DNA of 8,570 bases from NCBI GenBank assembly GCA_027012915.1, contig JALUYN010000563.1, forward strand, positions 1-8,570, written 5' to 3'. The number at the start of each line of letters is the position of its first letter. The stretch's first letter is position 1. Shown here piece after piece: positions 7,215 to 8,570 of the stretch. The notes under the pieces are model-generated. The model did no database searches and was not told the DNA's origin. It worked only from the letters and a program-made list of their open reading frames with translations. The stretch comes from Cellvibrionaceae bacterium (GTDB taxonomy: Bacteria > Pseudomonadota > Gammaproteobacteria > Pseudomonadales > Cellvibrionaceae). The translations under genes were made by a program, and so were the position numbers.

Positions 7215-8570
7215 GTGGGTGAAACAAAAAAGAAAAAAACACAATCCCTGAAGCTGTCATTACCTCCTATTACCACCGGTGCTCTGGCTCTCACAGCATT
7301 GGCTATCGCAATCAGCGCCTACATACTCTATGGCGCCTGGGTCAGTGATGCCGGCACTGAACAAGCCGCACAGCTCTCCAAAACACAGGCCAATAAACGC
7401 GCAGCAGCGGTGGCCCTATACCTCGAAGATCAGCAGAAGCAACTCAATCGCCTGGCTTCCCGCCCCTCCATTACAAACCTGGTGCAGACCCGTTCAGAGA
7501 CTTTAATAGTCACGGCAACCACGAGCCTTAAAGCAGCGTTCCCGGAAGCGGATGCTGTGCGGCTGCTCTCTCTTGAGCGACAGGATAAACTTAAAAGCTC
7601 GCAGGGCAAGCTCAGTTTTACTGAACTGGACATGATCAACCGCGCCGAAGAAGGTAAGAAAAACGTCGCTCCCGAGCTTCTCAAAAAGGACGATTGGCAA
7701 CTGCTGTTTATCGCCCCAGTAATTTCTAAAGAACACACCAAGCCGGTGGGAACTCTGTTGCTATCACAACCAGCTGCCGGCATGTTCCAAGTCATCGCGG
7801 AGTTGGAGCCGGAACAGGGGCAAACCACGCTGCTGCGACGCTCACGCAATCAACCATTTCCTGTCTACAGCACGCCGCAAAGTTATCCTGGCAACGCTAT
7901 CAAGGTACCCGTAGATCAATCCGAGTGGATTATTCAGTTCACTCCATCACCCCAATTGCTGAACGAAGCCAGTATCAATCCAATCTGGGTTATCCTGATG
8001 CATGTGGCCGCGGCGGCTCTGTTATTACCAGCGGTGTACTGGGTTACCGGGCGTGTGGACCCGGAACGCAAGCGCAAGCCTGCGGTATTCGCGACCGAAA
8101 CCGCCAGCTATGATCACGGCACAAACAAGCCGAGCGCGCTGGATGATGTGAAGCTCTCGGACGAAGACGCTGATGTACTGGATCTTCAGGAAACCAGTGA
8201 AATTCTTGTAGATGAAGTAGAAGCCATTCCTGAAACCGAAACCCTGCCGGACACCATCTTTCGCGCCTACGATATTCGCGGTTTGGCACACGAACAGCTG
8301 ACACCAGAGCTGGCCGAAAAAATCGGTCAAGCCATCGCCAGCGAGGCGCTCAGTGCAGGGGAAAGCTGCCTCTATGTAGGGCGTGATGGTCGCACCTCTA
8401 GTCCGGAACTGTCTCAGGCCATGATCGCAGGCGTACTCAGTACCGGCTGTGATGTAATCAATCTCGGTGTTATCCCAACTCCTCTGCTGTACTTTGCCAC
8501 CTGCGAATTCCCCGAAAGCAAGAGCGGAATTATGGTAACCGCCAGCCACAATCCCGCTGAATACAATGGC
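7215..8570 (+). CDS. algC: AlgC-type phosphomannomutase/phosphoglucomutase with N-terminal membrane module (5' part only)
   Basis: AlgC interconverts hexose 6- and 1-phosphates, supplying precursors for lipopolysaccharide and exopolysaccharide. 452 codons are present and the frame is open at the window end. The GTG start at 7215 has AAAGGA 8 nt upstream; a stop at 7188 excludes a longer form. After a basic N-terminus, residues 19-43 form a membrane helix. About 45-255 are predicted periplasmic and start with a long amphipathic helix. A second helix spans about 256-279 (PIWVILMHVAAAALLLPAVYWV). An acidic cytoplasmic linker leads to the catalytic domain at IFRAYDIRG (348-356). GRDGR follows, then TASHNP with Ser444, the phosphoserine of the family. 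Long AlgC forms of this layout are, from memory, also annotated in Pseudomonas. The periplasmic part resembles the start of a Cache-type sensor. It lies 65 bp after coaBC. Confidence 0.88.
   Translation, partial: MGETKKKKTQSLKLSLPPITTGALALTALAIAISAYILYGAWVSDAGTEQAAQLSKTQANKRAAAVALYLEDQQKQLNRLASRPSITNLVQTRSETLIVTATTSLKAAFPEADAVRLLSLERQDKLKSSQGKLSFTELDMINRAEEGKKNVAPELLKKDDWQLLFIAPVISKEHTKPVGTLLLSQPAAGMFQVIAELEPEQGQTTLLRRSRNQPFPVYSTPQSYPGNAIKVPVDQSEWIIQFTPSPQLLNEASINPIWVILMHVAAAALLLPAVYWVTGRVDPERKRKPAVFATETASYDHGTNKPSALDDVKLSDEDADVLDLQETSEILVDEVEAIPETETLPDTIFRAYDIRGLAHEQLTPELAEKIGQAIASEALSAGESCLYVGRDGRTSSPELSQAMIAGVLSTGCDVINLGVIPTPLLYFATCEFPESKSGIMVTASHNPAEYNG

Noticed and set aside
8025..8549. 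174-codon minus-strand open frame inside algC
   Set aside because: It is antisense to a clear AlgC reading frame with intact IFRAYDIRG and TASHNP motifs.

Overview
The window looks like chromosomal core DNA from a gammaproteobacterium of moderate GC content. The gene order supports this: a probable ftsY lies divergent from rsmD; rpmB-rpmG lie near radC, coaBC and an algC-type phosphomannomutase; and coaD lies near mutM. These clusters resemble those of Pseudomonas and related marine orders. I cannot fix the genus from the sequence alone. A marine Cellvibrionales/Oceanospirillales-type organism is only an inference.

Layout. Positions 1-395 (minus) hold the N-terminal part of a membrane-anchored protein with a Pro-Glu repeat, probably FtsY. 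It is divergent from rsmD (16S rRNA m2G966 methyltransferase, plus). coaD (phosphopantetheine adenylyltransferase, plus) follows and ends at a perfect 18-bp inverted-repeat terminator. A leftward block then runs, in transcription order, from a haloalkane dehalogenase (subfamily I type) through mutM (Fpg glycosylase) to a small exported membrane protein of unknown function. The dehalogenase and mutM are only 19 bp apart, and a palindromic operator-like element lies upstream of the dehalogenase. Next, also leftward, come rpmB and rpmG (L28 and L33) with a strong extended -10 promoter, a long leader that could fold, and a clear terminator; then radC. Rightward follow an 82-residue Arg-rich orphan protein, coaBC, and the first 452 codons of an AlgC-type phosphohexomutase with a two-helix membrane/periplasmic module fused to its N-terminus.

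Functional themes are coenzyme A synthesis (coaD and coaBC, which bracket the region without being adjacent), translation and ribosome modification (rsmD, rpmB, rpmG), DNA repair (mutM; radC of uncertain role), membrane targeting (ftsY) and sugar-nucleotide precursor supply (algC). The accessory element is the dehalogenase.

The most interesting points are the membrane sensor-like extension of AlgC, the absence of dut between coaBC and algC, the triple TTGTAG half-site array before the dehalogenase, the membrane-anchored FtsY-like N-terminus with a hexanucleotide repeat, and the two small uncharacterised proteins. I found no tRNA, rRNA, CRISPR array, insertion sequence or prophage. No gene-free stretch exceeds 300 bases.
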